Shown piece after piece: positions 9,325 to 19,439 of a stretch of 64,000 bases of DNA. A program made the translations under genes and the position numbers. The stretch covers positions 2,728,001 to 2,792,000 of the forward strand of contig NZ_HG992749.1 of the NCBI RefSeq assembly GCF_905175385.1, read 5' to 3'. Each line of letters opens with the position of its first letter. Within the stretch, counting starts at the first letter, position 1. A model generated the notes under the pieces. The model searched no databases. It saw nothing but the letters and a program-made list of their open reading frames with translations, and was not told the origin of the DNA. The stretch is from Vibrio sp. B1FLJ16. Its GTDB lineage: Bacteria; Pseudomonadota; Gammaproteobacteria; Enterobacterales; Vibrionaceae.

Positions 9325-10425
9325 TTAAATATTCCGACCAAAATCGATTGCCTGCTCAAGCACTTCCTGTGTTGTATCAGCAATTACCTCAGCCGTACCA
9401 ATACCAGTCGGTAAGACTAACCTTAATTGTCCGGAAAGAACTTTTTTATCACGCATCATATGTTTGATAAAATCATCAAAGCTCATGCTATCCGGAGTAT
9501 GCACTGGCAATTTAGCGCGACGTAAAAGAGCCACGATACGATCAAACTGCTCTTGAGAGATTAATCCACGCAACTGAGAAGCTTTCGCCGCCATAACAGT
9601 GCCAGATGACACCGCTTCACCATGTAGCCAGTTACCATAACCCAACTCAGCTTCAATTGCATGACCAAAGGTATGGCCTAAATTTAGCAGCGCCCGAATA
9701 CCTGACTCTTTCTCATCCTGAGCCACAACTTCCGCTTTAATCTGACAGCAACGTGCAATGGCATAAGTCAGAGCCTCTTCTTCGAGGGCGTAAAGGCGAT
9801 CCAGGTTTTCTTCCAGCCACACAAAGAACTCTGCATCATAAATGATGCCGTACTTAATGACTTCTGCAATACCCGCCGCGAATTCACGTTCAGGTAACGT
9901 CGCCAAACAGTTCGTATCGATGATCACGGCTTTCGGCTGGTAAAATGCGCCAATCATGTTTTTGCCCAGAGGGTGATTCACTGCTGTTTTACCACCAACA
10001 GAAGAGTCTACCTGAGACAACAAAGTCGTTGGAATCTGAATAAAATCAACACCGCGCTGGTAACACGCCGAAGCAAAACCTACCAGGTCACCGATAACTC
10101 CACCGCCAAGTGCGATAATGACCACATCGCGAGCATAACTGCCTTCAAGCAGAAAGTTCATTACTTGGTTAAATACATCCAGGTTTTTGTATTGCTCACC
10201 ATCAGGCAGTTCCAACAACGATGCACTGCATCCAAGTTGTTCGAGTTGCTCAAGAATTTTGTTTGCATACAGAGGAGCTACCGTGACATTACTGATCACA
10301 ACAACTTTTTGGTTTGCATTCTTGTTTTCGAGAACTTGAGAAAGGTACGCCGGGTCCTCAAATAACCCGGCGCCTATAGAGATTGGGTAGCTACGCTCAG
10401 CTAGATTGACCGTAATCCGTTCCAT
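9325..10425 (-). CDS. aroB: 3-dehydroquinate synthase
   Basis: This enzyme carries out the second step of the shikimate pathway, DAHP to 3-dehydroquinate, using NAD and a divalent metal. The 366 aa contain [11 protein letters not shown], the NAD-binding [19 protein letters not shown], and metal-ligand segments [12 protein letters not shown] and [11 protein letters not shown]. It lies 31 bp after aroK, which supplies a later step of the same pathway, so the two are probably co-transcribed. Confidence 0.97.
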   Translation of the reverse strand: MERITVNLAERSYPISIGAGLFEDPAYLSQVLENKNANQKVVVISNVTVAPLYANKILEQLEQLGCSASLLELPDGEQYKNLDVFNQVMNFLLEGSYARDVVIIALGGGVIGDLVGFASACYQRGVDFIQIPTTLLSQVDSSVGGKTAVNHPLGKNMIGAFYQPKAVIIDTNCLATLPEREFAAGIAEVIKYGIIYDAEFFVWLEENLDRLYALEEEALTYAIARCCQIKAEVVAQDEKESGIRALLNLGHTFGHAIEAELGYGNWLHGEAVSSGTVMAAKASQLRGLISQEQFDRIVALLRRAKLPVHTPDSMSFDDFIKHMMRDKKVLSGQLRLVLPTGIGTAEVIADTTQEVLEQAIDFGRNI

Positions 10426-10456
10426 CGGTTTGCTCCAGTTTAAAAAAGATAAATAC

Positions 10457-10975
10457 TTATCTCTCTTCTAGCATTTTTACGATCTGATTGGCTACCACTT
10501 TTGCGCTCTGATCATCAGTGCGAACAGTGTAATCCGCCACTTCTTCGTATAGAGGGTTACGTTCTTCAGCTAATTGTTCCAATACTTCACGAGGGCTATC
10601 CGTCTGAAGTAGAGGACGCTTCTTGTCACGGTTTGTACGCGCAAGTTGCTTTTCAATTGTCGTTTCTAAGTAGACAACAACACCGCGAGCAGAAAGGCGG
10701 TTACGGTTTTCTTTGCTCTTTACAGAGCCACCACCAGTTGCAAGCACGATACCTTGCTCTTGTGTCAGGTCTTCAAGCACCGCTTCTTCACGCTTGCGGA
10801 AGCCCTCTTCACCTTCTACATCAAAAACCCAAGAGATGTCTGCACCAGTGCGTTCTTCGATCACTGTATCAGAGTCTACAAACTCCATATGCAGCTGCTG
10901 TGCAAGATGTCTACCAATTGTACTTTTGCCGGCGCCCATCGGGCCAACAAGGAAAATATTACGTTTCTCAGCCAT
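10457..10975 (-). CDS. aroK: Shikimate kinase I
   Basis: AroK phosphorylates shikimate at O3. The 172-aa P-loop kinase has Walker [12 protein letters not shown], the shikimate-binding [13 protein letters not shown], and ATGGGSV. ATG 10975 is chosen because the family N-terminus [14 protein letters not shown] begins there; the 14-residue upstream extension is not conserved. It stands between pilQ and aroB, as in other gammaproteobacteria. Confidence 0.96.
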   Translation of the reverse strand: MAEKRNIFLVGPMGAGKSTIGRHLAQQLHMEFVDSDTVIEERTGADISWVFDVEGEEGFRKREEAVLEDLTQEQGIVLATGGGSVKSKENRNRLSARGVVVYLETTIEKQLARTNRDKKRPLLQTDSPREVLEQLAEERNPLYEEVADYTVRTDDQSAKVVANQIVKMLEER

Positions 10976-11053
10976 GTTTAGCAGTAATTTACAACATTGA
11001 TTCAATAAGATCGCCACAAGAAAATACAGCTAAGCCGCTGTTCTACAAGGCTC

Positions 11054-11116
11054 GTGGCACCAATTCCTCACAGATAATTCGTGATAAGACCCGAAATTAT
11101 CCAAGCATGGTGCCAC
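11054..11116 (-). other. Nested inverted repeat between pilQ and aroK
   Basis: A perfect outer 9-bp repeat (GTGGCACCA, 11054-11062; TGGTGCCAC, 11108-11116) encloses an inner perfect GATAATT/AATTATC pair. The transcript could form a long stem of about 63 nt. No T-run follows, so it is not a classical terminator. It may be a processing site, an attenuator, or a relic of a repeat. Confidence 0.5.
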
Positions 11117-11163
11117 TAATGCAACTTTATTTTTGATCTATTCGCCTTTTGGCTCACTTATGG

Positions 11164-12897
11164 CTATTGAATAACAACCTTAGGTGTGACGAAAATCAGT
11201 AGTTCACTTTTACCCACATTCTCATAACTTCTGCGGAAAAGTGCACCTAATAGCGGCAGATCACCTAGTAATGGCACTTTGTCGACTGAATTAGTGATGC
11301 TGTGCTGGAAAATACCGCCCAATACAACTGTCTCACCATTATTAACCAATACCTGGGTACCGATTCTCTGAGTATCTATCGCAACGGCTTCACCGGTACC
11401 CGTTTTCACCACTTGTCCAGGTCTGTCCTGGGTAACACTTAAATCCAGCACCAGACGGTTATCAGGGGTAATCTGTGGCGTCACCTTCAGACTTAATACT
11501 GCTTTCTTGAATGTGACCGATGTCGCACCGCTCGATGATGACTCTAAATATGGTATTTCAGTACCCTGCTCAATGTAGGCCGGCTTTTTATTCGTCGTAA
11601 TCAAACGAGGACTAGAAATTATCTCTGCTTTCGACTCCTGCTGGAGTGCAGACAGCTCAAGGTCGAGCAAGGTATCTGTACCTAGTTTTGCAACTTGAAA
11701 AGCAATACTGGTTGCACTCGGGCTGGTCGACGCGAGGTTCACGTTAAGGAAGTCATCAATTCCGACACTGTTTCCGCCTTCACCATCCCCTTCATACAGA
11801 CCTATGGTTGCTAAGTTATTTTCAATTGAACCACCAACCGTATTATTACCGTTGATAGAAGAGAATCCCCAGCGAATACCCAGCTCATCCATATTGCCTT
11901 CACTGATGGTGACAATTCGAGCTTCGATTTGAACCTGCTTAACCGGAATATCGAGTGACTCGATAATGTCACGAATCACCGAAATGTTTTCTGGCAGTTC
12001 TCTGATCAACAGCGAGTTTGTACGTTCATCAATCGTCATGCTGCCACGTGAGGAGAGCATACTTATATTACCTTCACCATTAATCATTTCAGCAATATCA
12101 GACGCTTTAGCAAAGTTAACTTTGATAATTTCAGACGAAAGCTCACCCATCTCTTCTTCAAGCTGTTGCTTCTCTAACTGTTGCTTTTCACGCAAGTCCA
12201 GCTCATTTGTCGGCGCGACAAGGATAACATTACCGTCAACACGCTTATCGAGGCCTTTTACCTGCAGGATAATATCCAGCACTTGCTGCCAGGGAACGCC
12301 ATCGAGTCGCAGAGTTAAGTTGCCTTCAACTGAATCTGAAACCACCAGGTTAAACTGGTTATAGTCAGCGATTAACTGCAGTACGTTACGCACAGGGATA
12401 TCCTGGAAGTTAATCGAGATCAGCTTCCCCTCTTTCTCCAGTATGCTCTGATCCGGTACCTTCTGGTTTGGCTTCAGTTTACTTACTTTGATTTCCAGAT
12501 AGCGCCCGGTCAGGCGGTAATCATGGGTATAGTCATCACCGATATGGGCCACTAAACGCGTCGTTGAGGTATCACGAAAAACTTCAACACTCTCCACCAC
12601 GGTAGAAAAGTCCTTTACATCAAGAAGGTATAATTGATCGTCTCTCACTGATGTATTCAGTAAGTCGATACTTAAGCCTTCCTGTACACGCTGAATATCA
12701 ACAATCGCTGCGGGTGAAGAGAGTTCCACCACTATCACTGCGTCTTTGTCTTTATTGGTGCGAAAGTCGATACTCTTGAGAGCATTAGATGTCACATCTT
12801 CTGCCGCAACCAAAGGGGCTAAAAGTAAAAACAACCAAAAGGATAAGAGCCCGGTTAGCATCCTAGGTGTACGTGTTAGTCCTTGTCTCATTTTCAT
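11164..12897 (-). CDS. pilQ: Type IV pilus secretin PilQ
   Basis: PilQ forms the outer-membrane channel through which the pilus is extruded and retracted. The 577 aa begin with a signal peptide (SFWLFLLLAPLVAA, then EDVTS). An AMIN domain (about 38-125) follows, then an STN-like domain (about 160-215, VRNVLQLIADYNQFNLVVSD) and secretin N (about 255-320). The secretin pore (about 400-575) contains EIPYLESSSSGAT and VPLLGDLPLLGALFR. It is the last gene of pilMNOPQ and is followed by aroK. Confidence 0.96.
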   Translation of the reverse strand: MKMRQGLTRTPRMLTGLLSFWLFLLLAPLVAAEDVTSNALKSIDFRTNKDKDAVIVVELSSPAAIVDIQRVQEGLSIDLLNTSVRDDQLYLLDVKDFSTVVESVEVFRDTSTTRLVAHIGDDYTHDYRLTGRYLEIKVSKLKPNQKVPDQSILEKEGKLISINFQDIPVRNVLQLIADYNQFNLVVSDSVEGNLTLRLDGVPWQQVLDIILQVKGLDKRVDGNVILVAPTNELDLREKQQLEKQQLEEEMGELSSEIIKVNFAKASDIAEMINGEGNISMLSSRGSMTIDERTNSLLIRELPENISVIRDIIESLDIPVKQVQIEARIVTISEGNMDELGIRWGFSSINGNNTVGGSIENNLATIGLYEGDGEGGNSVGIDDFLNVNLASTSPSATSIAFQVAKLGTDTLLDLELSALQQESKAEIISSPRLITTNKKPAYIEQGTEIPYLESSSSGATSVTFKKAVLSLKVTPQITPDNRLVLDLSVTQDRPGQVVKTGTGEAVAIDTQRIGTQVLVNNGETVVLGGIFQHSITNSVDKVPLLGDLPLLGALFRRSYENVGKSELLIFVTPKVVIQ

Positions 12898-12928
12898 TAC
12901 TCAATATCAAAAATAAATGCAGGTATAT

Positions 12929-13444
12929 CTATCTCAAAGCCAGCTTAACTTTGCGTTTTTGCCAACAACCCAACCCATCAGGCAGCGTTTCGTTAATCAA
13001 TAGATAGGAATGGGTAACTTGGGTGACTTTGCCGTTGTTTCGCCCTAAGTACTGTCCCGGCGCAACTTTGTATACCGTGCCGTTCGGAGCTTGTACCAGA
13101 CCAGAAACGGTATTGCCTATTCCCATGACGCCTTTAAGACGAAGCTGATTTAACGGGAACTTCTCCAGCTTGCCAGAGCGCGCTCGCGAAGGTGGCTGCC
13201 AGCAGTCTTTTCTCGCGATAGGCTGTGTCGCTATCGTCGCCTCTCTGGGCAATTCAAAAGGGGCTCGCAGTATTTTGGGATCGTAGGCAACCGCGACATA
13301 CTCATCAGCTGGCTTAAGTTTCTCTACATCACGCCTGGCCTGATTTTCGACACCACGAATAAAATCAGTTAAGGACTCATCGTTCGCCTGACACCCCACC
13401 AGCAAAGTTGCAACCCAGACCACCAGCAAAGATCTATTTTTCAT
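12929..13444 (-). CDS. pilP: Type IV pilus assembly lipoprotein PilP
   Basis: This is a 171-aa lipoprotein with a lipobox-like end to its signal peptide (VVWVATLLVGC, Cys 18). PilP links the inner-membrane PilMNO complex to the PilQ secretin. The C-terminal beta domain has the family segment LRLKGVMGIGNTVSGLVQAP and VAPGQYLGRNNGKV. Its start overlaps the pilO stop by 11 bp, suggesting translational coupling. Confidence 0.94.
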   Translation of the reverse strand: MKNRSLLVVWVATLLVGCQANDESLTDFIRGVENQARRDVEKLKPADEYVAVAYDPKILRAPFELPREATIATQPIARKDCWQPPSRARSGKLEKFPLNQLRLKGVMGIGNTVSGLVQAPNGTVYKVAPGQYLGRNNGKVTQVTHSYLLINETLPDGLGCWQKRKVKLALR

Positions 13445-14027
13445 CTTTCTTTTCCTCTGGTTTGAACTGGTAGGTGTTCGCTCTCACACGAAAGTGCAGC
13501 GTTTCACTCTCCTGACTGACGCGCTGCCAGGTCACATCTTTGAACGTGATGATGCGTGGTAAAGTCGCAATCGCCTGTGAGAAACGACCGATGTCATGAA
13601 AATCCCCGGTTAACTCGATGTTAAGTGGTAGTCGGTACAAAAAGCTTTCAGACTGCTTTTCACCCCAGTCGATACGGGTAAAGGTCAGTTTGTTGTCGAT
13701 ACCCAACTCGTTCACTGATGCCAGCATAGTCGCGAGTTCTTTTTGTGCTGGCAATTGCTGCAGCAGTAACTCGTAGCGGGTTGTTAACTCATCTAACTGG
13801 GACTGAAGTTGCGGCAGTGCAGCAACCTTATTAGCTTTAATTCGCAATGTGACTTTCAGCGTCTCTTCCTGCTGGATGAGACTATTCAGACGCTCTTCCT
13901 TAGGAGTGAGATAAAACCAGTAACCAACGCCCTGCAAAAGGAGAACAATCAACCCAATGGTGATCAACTGAGGTATTAAAGGCCATTCAGCAATCTCATC
14001 CATTTCCAGATCTTGCCAATTAACCAT
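13434..14027 (-). CDS. pilO: Type IV pilus assembly protein PilO
   Basis: The 197-aa protein has one N-terminal membrane helix (about 20-42, LITIGLIVLLLQGVGYWFYL), a coiled-coil region (about 45-95) and a periplasmic ferredoxin-like domain. It should pair with PilN in the inner-membrane alignment complex. It overlaps pilN by 8 bp and pilP by 11 bp. Confidence 0.93.
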   Translation of the reverse strand: MVNWQDLEMDEIAEWPLIPQLITIGLIVLLLQGVGYWFYLTPKEERLNSLIQQEETLKVTLRIKANKVAALPQLQSQLDELTTRYELLLQQLPAQKELATMLASVNELGIDNKLTFTRIDWGEKQSESFLYRLPLNIELTGDFHDIGRFSQAIATLPRIITFKDVTWQRVSQESETLHFRVRANTYQFKPEEKKDEK

Positions 14028-14595
14028 GCTGACCTCCCTCTACTTTCTCAACTGGTTTGAACCTAAAGGACACCTTAAAGGTCTGAAATTCTTTACCAAA
14101 ACGTGATTTACCATGAACAATGGAATGCATTTCCACATCCACCAGTTTTGCAGAACGCTCCATGTTATCGAGCATGGTTGCCAGTCGAGGCGTACTATCA
14201 GAAATTCCGGATATTTCAATTTCCAGATCATTCATGCTGATCTTGTCGACATACACTCCTTCAGGAATAGCGGCAGGCATGAGGTTCATAAACTCTGTGG
14301 TTTTGTTACGCCCCAGTTGTAATCCCTCAACCACTTTCAAGCGCTCCAGTATTTTGCCGTGCTCCTGCTCAGCAATTTTCATCGCTTCAATACGTTGATC
14401 GAGCTCGGCAATATAATGAGTAAGATAACCGAGCCTTTCTTGCTGTTTATCCTGCTGATATTCATAGAACTTTCCGATGCTCCATTGCACACCAACCGCA
14501 ACAAACAGACCGAGAACAATCAGTCCTACAAACCGGCGACGATGCTCTTCCCTCTGGTTTTCACGCCAAGGCAATAGGTTAATGCGATACAGCAC
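14020..14595 (-). CDS. pilN: Type IV pilus assembly protein PilN
   Basis: The 191-aa protein begins LYRINLLPWRENQREEH, the conserved cytoplasmic tail that binds PilM. A single membrane helix (about 23-42), a coiled coil and a periplasmic domain follow. The start is GTG 14595 with a strong AGGAGG Shine-Dalgarno 5 nt upstream. It overlaps the pilM 3' end by 17 bp. Confidence 0.93.
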   Translation of the reverse strand: MLYRINLLPWRENQREEHRRRFVGLIVLGLFVAVGVQWSIGKFYEYQQDKQQERLGYLTHYIAELDQRIEAMKIAEQEHGKILERLKVVEGLQLGRNKTTEFMNLMPAAIPEGVYVDKISMNDLEIEISGISDSTPRLATMLDNMERSAKLVDVEMHSIVHGKSRFGKEFQTFKVSFRFKPVEKVEGGQHG

Positions 14596-15595
14596 GTTGA
14601 CCTCCTAACCATTGAATACCTCTGACTGCCAGCCCCGCAGCGGTAGAAAAGTGCTGCCAGTCAGCTGCCCTGCGCTTGCGTTTAGACACATTCATCTCAA
14701 ACAGACCTAGCGGGTTTAGTAACTCGCACTCCAGTGCCAGCTGATGCGATAGTTCTTCTGCAAGCATTGGGGTTGCGGCTCCACCGCCCGATAACCAAAT
14801 ACCTTTGATATTTTGTGAACCATTGATAGAGGTATACAACTGAATCTGACGCTTAACCCGTTCAACCATCTGTCGGTTAAATTGTTCCGTCTGGCTGTGC
14901 GCGTCTTCGGTCAGAGACTCCTCTTGAGAAGTCCGAGGAAGAGAAGATGTTCCGCAGGCAAACTCTTTATGGAAAAGCTCCCCTTGCTCTGTGAACATCG
15001 TGAACGAGCTAGAATGTGAGCCAACATCGAGCAACCCGTACTTGTTCTTATCCGGAAAACGTTCTGCTGCCAGTTTCCAGATATGCCCGAGACTTTGTGA
15101 ATGTACGTCAACCAAAACAGGTTTAAGACCAGATTTGTTTAATGCTTCAACCCGGCTTTCTACAACATCTTTACGCGTAGCAAACACCTGATAGCTGGCT
15201 ACTCCTCTCTGCCCTTCTTCAGTGTTAAGACGGACAAAGTCCAGACTCAGTTCTTCAACCGGGAAAGGGGATTGGTGAGAAAAAGCCTGCACAACCGCAA
15301 ACTCAACCTCGTTTTCTTCGACGTTTTGTTCAATGTTGAGCTTTTTGCTGATAACCGCATTGTCAGGAACAGAAATTGCGACTTTCCGAGCCCCAAAAGG
15401 CAGCTCTTTTTTCAGCTGCTTGAGGGTATTTACAATTTCTTGATGATTTATGGTGTTATTTTCAGCGACAATACCGTCCTTAAGTAATATTTCTTTGTAA
15501 CCCAATAAGGCGTATTTATCGCCATTGGGTTTAAGTACTACGGCTTTGAGGCTGTTGTGGCCAATATCTATGCCGGTAACGATTAGCTTATCCAT
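14579..15595 (-). CDS. pilM: Type IV pilus assembly ATPase-like protein PilM
   Basis: PilM is the cytoplasmic actin-fold partner of PilN. The 338 aa carry GIDIGHNSLKAVVL (phosphate 1 loop), LLDVGSHSSSFTMF (phosphate 2) and IWLSGGGAATPML (adenosine loop). ATG 15595 is chosen by the family start MDKLIVTGIDIG; the 16-residue upstream extension lies in the promoter region. It is the first gene of the operon and diverges from mrcA. Confidence 0.95.
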   Translation of the reverse strand: MDKLIVTGIDIGHNSLKAVVLKPNGDKYALLGYKEILLKDGIVAENNTINHQEIVNTLKQLKKELPFGARKVAISVPDNAVISKKLNIEQNVEENEVEFAVVQAFSHQSPFPVEELSLDFVRLNTEEGQRGVASYQVFATRKDVVESRVEALNKSGLKPVLVDVHSQSLGHIWKLAAERFPDKNKYGLLDVGSHSSSFTMFTEQGELFHKEFACGTSSLPRTSQEESLTEDAHSQTEQFNRQMVERVKRQIQLYTSINGSQNIKGIWLSGGGAATPMLAEELSHQLALECELLNPLGLFEMNVSKRKRRAADWQHFSTAAGLAVRGIQWLGGQRAVSH

Positions 15596-15737
15596 CTTTA
15601 CTCTCGCTCCGAAATTTCTTCGCGCAAAGGTTGTTATTAGCACCCAAATAAGAGTTAATATCTCTATGTGCTAAATTTTTGACATAAGAGTACAAGGGTT
15701 TGCCGTTACACAGCCTTAACCAATCAGGGATTCTCCG

Positions 15738-18305
15738 GTGAAGTTCATAAAGCGTTTATTTTTATTAACATTGATTTGCATAATTCTTGGAGTCACCACA
15801 ATTTTTGGCTTCTATCAGTACGTGAAGCCTGAATTGCCGGATGTTGCAACTCTAAAAGACGTTGAATTACAGACACCTATGCAGGTATTTAGTAAAGACG
15901 GGAAGCTGATCGCACAGTTCGGTGAAAAACGCCGTATTCCTGTTACTTACGAAGAAATTCCTCAGGACCTAATTCATGCGTTAATCGCAACAGAAGACAG
16001 CCGCTTTTACGAGCACCCAGGTATCGACCCGATCGGTATTACCCGTGCTGCAGTTGTCGTTGCTCTGTCTGGTTCCGCAAAACAAGGCGCGAGTACCATT
16101 ACTCAGCAGCTTGCACGTAACTTCTTCTTATCTAACGAGAAGAAGCTAATGCGTAAAATCAAAGAGATTTTCATTGCAATCCATATCGAGCAACTTCTGA
16201 GCAAGCAAGAGATCATGGAGCTTTATGTCAACAAGATCTTCCTTGGTTATCGTTCATATGGTTTTGGTGCTGCCGCTCAGGTCTACTTTGGTAAGAGTCT
16301 TAACGAACTGACGCTGAGTGAACTCGCCACACTTGCTGGTATGCCAAAGGCACCATCAACTATGAACCCGCTCTACTCGTTAGAACGTGCGACCAACCGT
16401 CGTAATGTCGTGTTAATGCGTATGCTTGATGAAAAGTACATTACCCAGCAACAGTATGACGTAGCACGCAACGAACCTATTGTATCCAGTTATCACAGTG
16501 CAGAAATCGAGTTATCAGCACCTTATGTAGCTGAGCTTGCCCGCTCTTGGGCAGTGAAAGCATATGGTGAAGAAAAAGCCTATACATCAGGTCTGAACAT
16601 CTACATGACGGTAGATTCTAAAATGCAGAATGCCGCGAATACCGCCGCAGTAAATAACTTGCTGGGATACGACGAGCGTCATGGCTACCGAGGAGCAGAA
16701 AAAGAGCTTTGGAAAACCGGCGAAAGCGCCTGGAGCAGTGAGCAAATTACCGATCATCTTCAGAAGCAGCCAACGTATGGCGATCTTTTACCGGCAGTGG
16801 TTATCAAAGCAGAAGGTAAGACCGCTCAGGTTGTAGTTAAAAACAACCAGGAGCAGACTATTCCTTGGTCAGGAATGAACTGGGCACGTAAGTTTTTGAC
16901 TGACGACCGTCAGGGTTCTGCACCAAAATCAGCGCAAGAGGTTCTAGCACCAGGCCAACAGGTTTGGGTTCGTAAAGTGAGCTCAACCGATGAAGACGGA
17001 AATACGACCGATAGCTGGCGCCTGAGCCAGGTACCGAGTGCGAATACTGCCTTTGTCGCGATGGATCCGGAAAATGGTGCAGTGTTGTCGCTAGTGGGTG
17101 GTTTTAACTTTGTTCACAGCAAATTTAACCGTGCAACTATGTCAGTACGTCAGGTCGGTTCGAGTATCAAGCCTTTCATTTATTCCGCCGGTCTGGACAG
17201 AGGCCTGACACTTGCAACCCTAATTAACGACGCACCAATCAACAAATGGGATGCAGGTTCAGGCTCAGCTTGGAGACCAAAGAACTCACCTCCGACTTAC
17301 GGCGGTCCGACTCGTCTTCGTATTGGACTGGCACAATCGAAAAACGTGATGGCAGTTCGTACCTTACGTGAAGTGGGTCTGGATGAAACCCGTCAATATC
17401 TGGCTCGTTTTGGTTTTGATATCAACGACGTCCCTCGCTCAGAAACTATCGCGCTTGGCGCTGGTAGCCTGACGCCAATGAAAATGGCGCAAGGCTACTC
17501 AGTCTTTGCCAACGGTGGTTACTATGTCGAGCCGTTCTACATTGATCATATCGAGGATGCATTCGGCGAAGTACTGTTTAAATCGAACCCTAAGACAGTC
17601 TGCCACCAAAACTGCCCGCAGATGACAGGTGAGATTAATCAGGACCGATTTGCGAATGAATTTGGTGAGCAAGATTTACCTCTCGAAAATGCAGATACCA
17701 CTGACAATGTAGACAGTAATGAACCACAGTATGCACAGCAGGTCATTTCGGAGCAGAATGCATTCTTGATGCGTGAGATGATGTACAGCAATATCTGGGG
17801 TGGTGGCAGCTGGCGTGATGGTACTGGCTGGAATGGTACCGGATGGCGAGCACAATCGCTGGGACGCAGAGACATAGGTGGCAAGACCGGAACAACCAAT
17901 GACTCCAAAGATGCCTGGTATGCTGGCTACGGACCCGGTGTTGTCGCTATTTCGTGGGTAGGTTTTGACAATCACTCTCGCGCACTAGGCCGTGCAACGG
18001 TAAACAGCAATCTGGGTCAGGGCCAGGTATCTGGTGCAGAATCTGGAGGCAAAACCGCCGAGCCTGCCTGGGTTGACTTTATGAGCGTTGCTCTTGAGGG
18101 TACACCTGAGCAAAGCAAACGTATTCCGGGCAACATTATTCAGGTTCGAATTGACCGCACCAGCGGTATGCTGACTGAAAGTGTGGATGGCTCATCAATG
18201 ATGGAATACTTCGAAAAAGGTACCGAGCCAACTGAGTATTCGGGCTATCTTCTGGAAGACCGTATCTACTCAACCGACGGCGGAACAACTGAAGAGCTAT
18301 TCTGA
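15738..18305 (+). CDS. mrcA: Penicillin-binding protein 1A
   Basis: This class A PBP polymerises and cross-links peptidoglycan. The 855 aa start at GTG 15738. An N-terminal membrane anchor (about 5-28) is followed by a GT51 transglycosylase domain with ATEDSRFYEHPG and KQGASTITQQLARN. An OB-like insert comes next. The transpeptidase has SSIK (active serine), QSKNVMAVR and KTGTTNDSKDAW. It is divergent from pilM, the usual gammaproteobacterial arrangement. Confidence 0.97.
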   Translation: MKFIKRLFLLTLICIILGVTTIFGFYQYVKPELPDVATLKDVELQTPMQVFSKDGKLIAQFGEKRRIPVTYEEIPQDLIHALIATEDSRFYEHPGIDPIGITRAAVVVALSGSAKQGASTITQQLARNFFLSNEKKLMRKIKEIFIAIHIEQLLSKQEIMELYVNKIFLGYRSYGFGAAAQVYFGKSLNELTLSELATLAGMPKAPSTMNPLYSLERATNRRNVVLMRMLDEKYITQQQYDVARNEPIVSSYHSAEIELSAPYVAELARSWAVKAYGEEKAYTSGLNIYMTVDSKMQNAANTAAVNNLLGYDERHGYRGAEKELWKTGESAWSSEQITDHLQKQPTYGDLLPAVVIKAEGKTAQVVVKNNQEQTIPWSGMNWARKFLTDDRQGSAPKSAQEVLAPGQQVWVRKVSSTDEDGNTTDSWRLSQVPSANTAFVAMDPENGAVLSLVGGFNFVHSKFNRATMSVRQVGSSIKPFIYSAGLDRGLTLATLINDAPINKWDAGSGSAWRPKNSPPTYGGPTRLRIGLAQSKNVMAVRTLREVGLDETRQYLARFGFDINDVPRSETIALGAGSLTPMKMAQGYSVFANGGYYVEPFYIDHIEDAFGEVLFKSNPKTVCHQNCPQMTGEINQDRFANEFGEQDLPLENADTTDNVDSNEPQYAQQVISEQNAFLMREMMYSNIWGGGSWRDGTGWNGTGWRAQSLGRRDIGGKTGTTNDSKDAWYAGYGPGVVAISWVGFDNHSRALGRATVNSNLGQGQVSGAESGGKTAEPAWVDFMSVALEGTPEQSKRIPGNIIQVRIDRTSGMLTESVDGSSMMEYFEKGTEPTEYSGYLLEDRIYSTDGGTTEELF

Positions 18306-18320
18306 TCTACAGCACGATAA

Positions 18321-18353
18321 GAAAATAGGGGAGCCACTGGCTCCCCTATTTTC
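18321..18353. terminator. Bidirectional terminator between mrcA and oxyR
   Basis: A 15-bp stem (GAAAATAGGGGAGCC / GGCTCCCCTATTTTC) with loop ACT separates the convergent mrcA and oxyR genes. Confidence 0.9.
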
Positions 18354-18373
18354 TTTAGCAACAATAATACCGA

Positions 18374-19282
18374 TCATGCAGCAATGGATGACGGGTAGTC
18401 GGCCAGAATATCTTTGATTTTCGCTGCCAGAGCTTCAAAGCGTGCACGTAGTGGTGAGCCCGGACGATAGACCAGCACAATATTTCGTGACGGTGTCGGG
18501 TTGACCGCTGGGACATAACACACGCCATCTTTTTGCTTCTCCTGAGGAAGAGACAATTGAGGTAACAATGTAATTCCGGCGCCCGCAGCAACCATATTGC
18601 GTAAAGTTTCCAAGCTTGTGGCTTTAAAACGCTCATCGTCTTTGGCTCCAGCCGCGAAACAGAAGCCTAAAGCCTGATCACGTAAGCAGTGACCATCGCC
18701 AAGAGCTAATACTGTTTTACCCTTCAGATCCATCATGTCGATATGTTCCAGCGATGCCCACTCATGATCACAAGGAACAGCCACACTTAACGGCTCGTTA
18801 TACACTGCAATTTCTTTGAAAGGTGCGGTTTCTGCTACAGAAGCCAGCACTAGGCAATCGAGTTTTCCCTCTTCCAGCTGATGTACCAGCTGCTGGGTCT
18901 GAGCTTCATGAAGAAATAACTCCAAATCCGGAAATTCAACTTTTAACTTAGGAAGGATTTTCGGCAACAGGTAAGGGCCAACTGTCGGTATAAAACCAAT
19001 ATGTAACGGCCCGGTCATCTCACCGTTTTGTCCGTTCGCCATGTCTTTAAACATTTTGACTTCACTTAGAATCCGTTTCGCTTGCTCCACCAACTGTAAA
19101 CCAGAGTCGGTAAACAATACGCGGCGGCTACTGCGCTCTAGAAGTGCAGTTCCTAACTCGTCTTCTAACTTTCGAATTTGCCCGCTGAGTGTTGGCTGGC
19201 TGACAAAACATGCTTCTGCCGCTTTACGGAAGTGCTTATGCTCCGCAAGCGCGACTAAGTACTCAAAGTCCCGAATATTCAT
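18374..19282 (-). CDS. oxyR: Hydrogen peroxide sensor OxyR
   Basis: This LysR-family regulator is activated by a disulfide formed under peroxide stress. The 302 aa have an N-terminal winged helix (MNIRDFEYLVALAEHKHFRKAA). The two redox cysteines sit in GDGHCLRDQALGFC (C199 and C208 in E. coli numbering), which distinguishes OxyR from other LysR proteins. It is divergent from the prx-grx gene, with an OxyR-type operator between them. Confidence 0.96.
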   Translation of the reverse strand: MNIRDFEYLVALAEHKHFRKAAEACFVSQPTLSGQIRKLEDELGTALLERSSRRVLFTDSGLQLVEQAKRILSEVKMFKDMANGQNGEMTGPLHIGFIPTVGPYLLPKILPKLKVEFPDLELFLHEAQTQQLVHQLEEGKLDCLVLASVAETAPFKEIAVYNEPLSVAVPCDHEWASLEHIDMMDLKGKTVLALGDGHCLRDQALGFCFAAGAKDDERFKATSLETLRNMVAAGAGITLLPQLSLPQEKQKDGVCYVPAVNPTPSRNIVLVYRPGSPLRARFEALAAKIKDILADYPSSIAA

Positions 19283-19306
19283 AACTCACGATTCGCTTAT
19301 ATAGTG

Positions 19307-19343
19307 ATAGTTAACACCTATCAAAACCATAACACTAAACGAT
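19307..19343. promoter_or_regulatory. OxyR operator between oxyR and the prx-grx gene
   Basis: Four tetrads are spaced exactly as in the OxyR consensus: ATAG, 7 nt, CTAT, 7 nt, ATAA, 7 nt, CGAT. A likely -10 TACAAT at 19364-19369 places the -35 region at the operator edge, as expected for activation of the downstream gene. It could also mediate oxyR autorepression. Confidence 0.75.
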
Positions 19344-19439
19344 TACAGCTATCAAAAGGTTTTTACAATAATAGGAGCGGCTGTCAGAATAAAAACGAGC
19401 ACGGTGCTCATTGATTTAAAAAGAATGATAAGGAAACAG

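Noticed and set aside
10501..11136. 211-codon open frame on the plus strand over aroK
   Set aside because: It lies antisense to aroK, has no recognisable family features or ribosome-binding site, and its composition follows from the codon bias of aroK.
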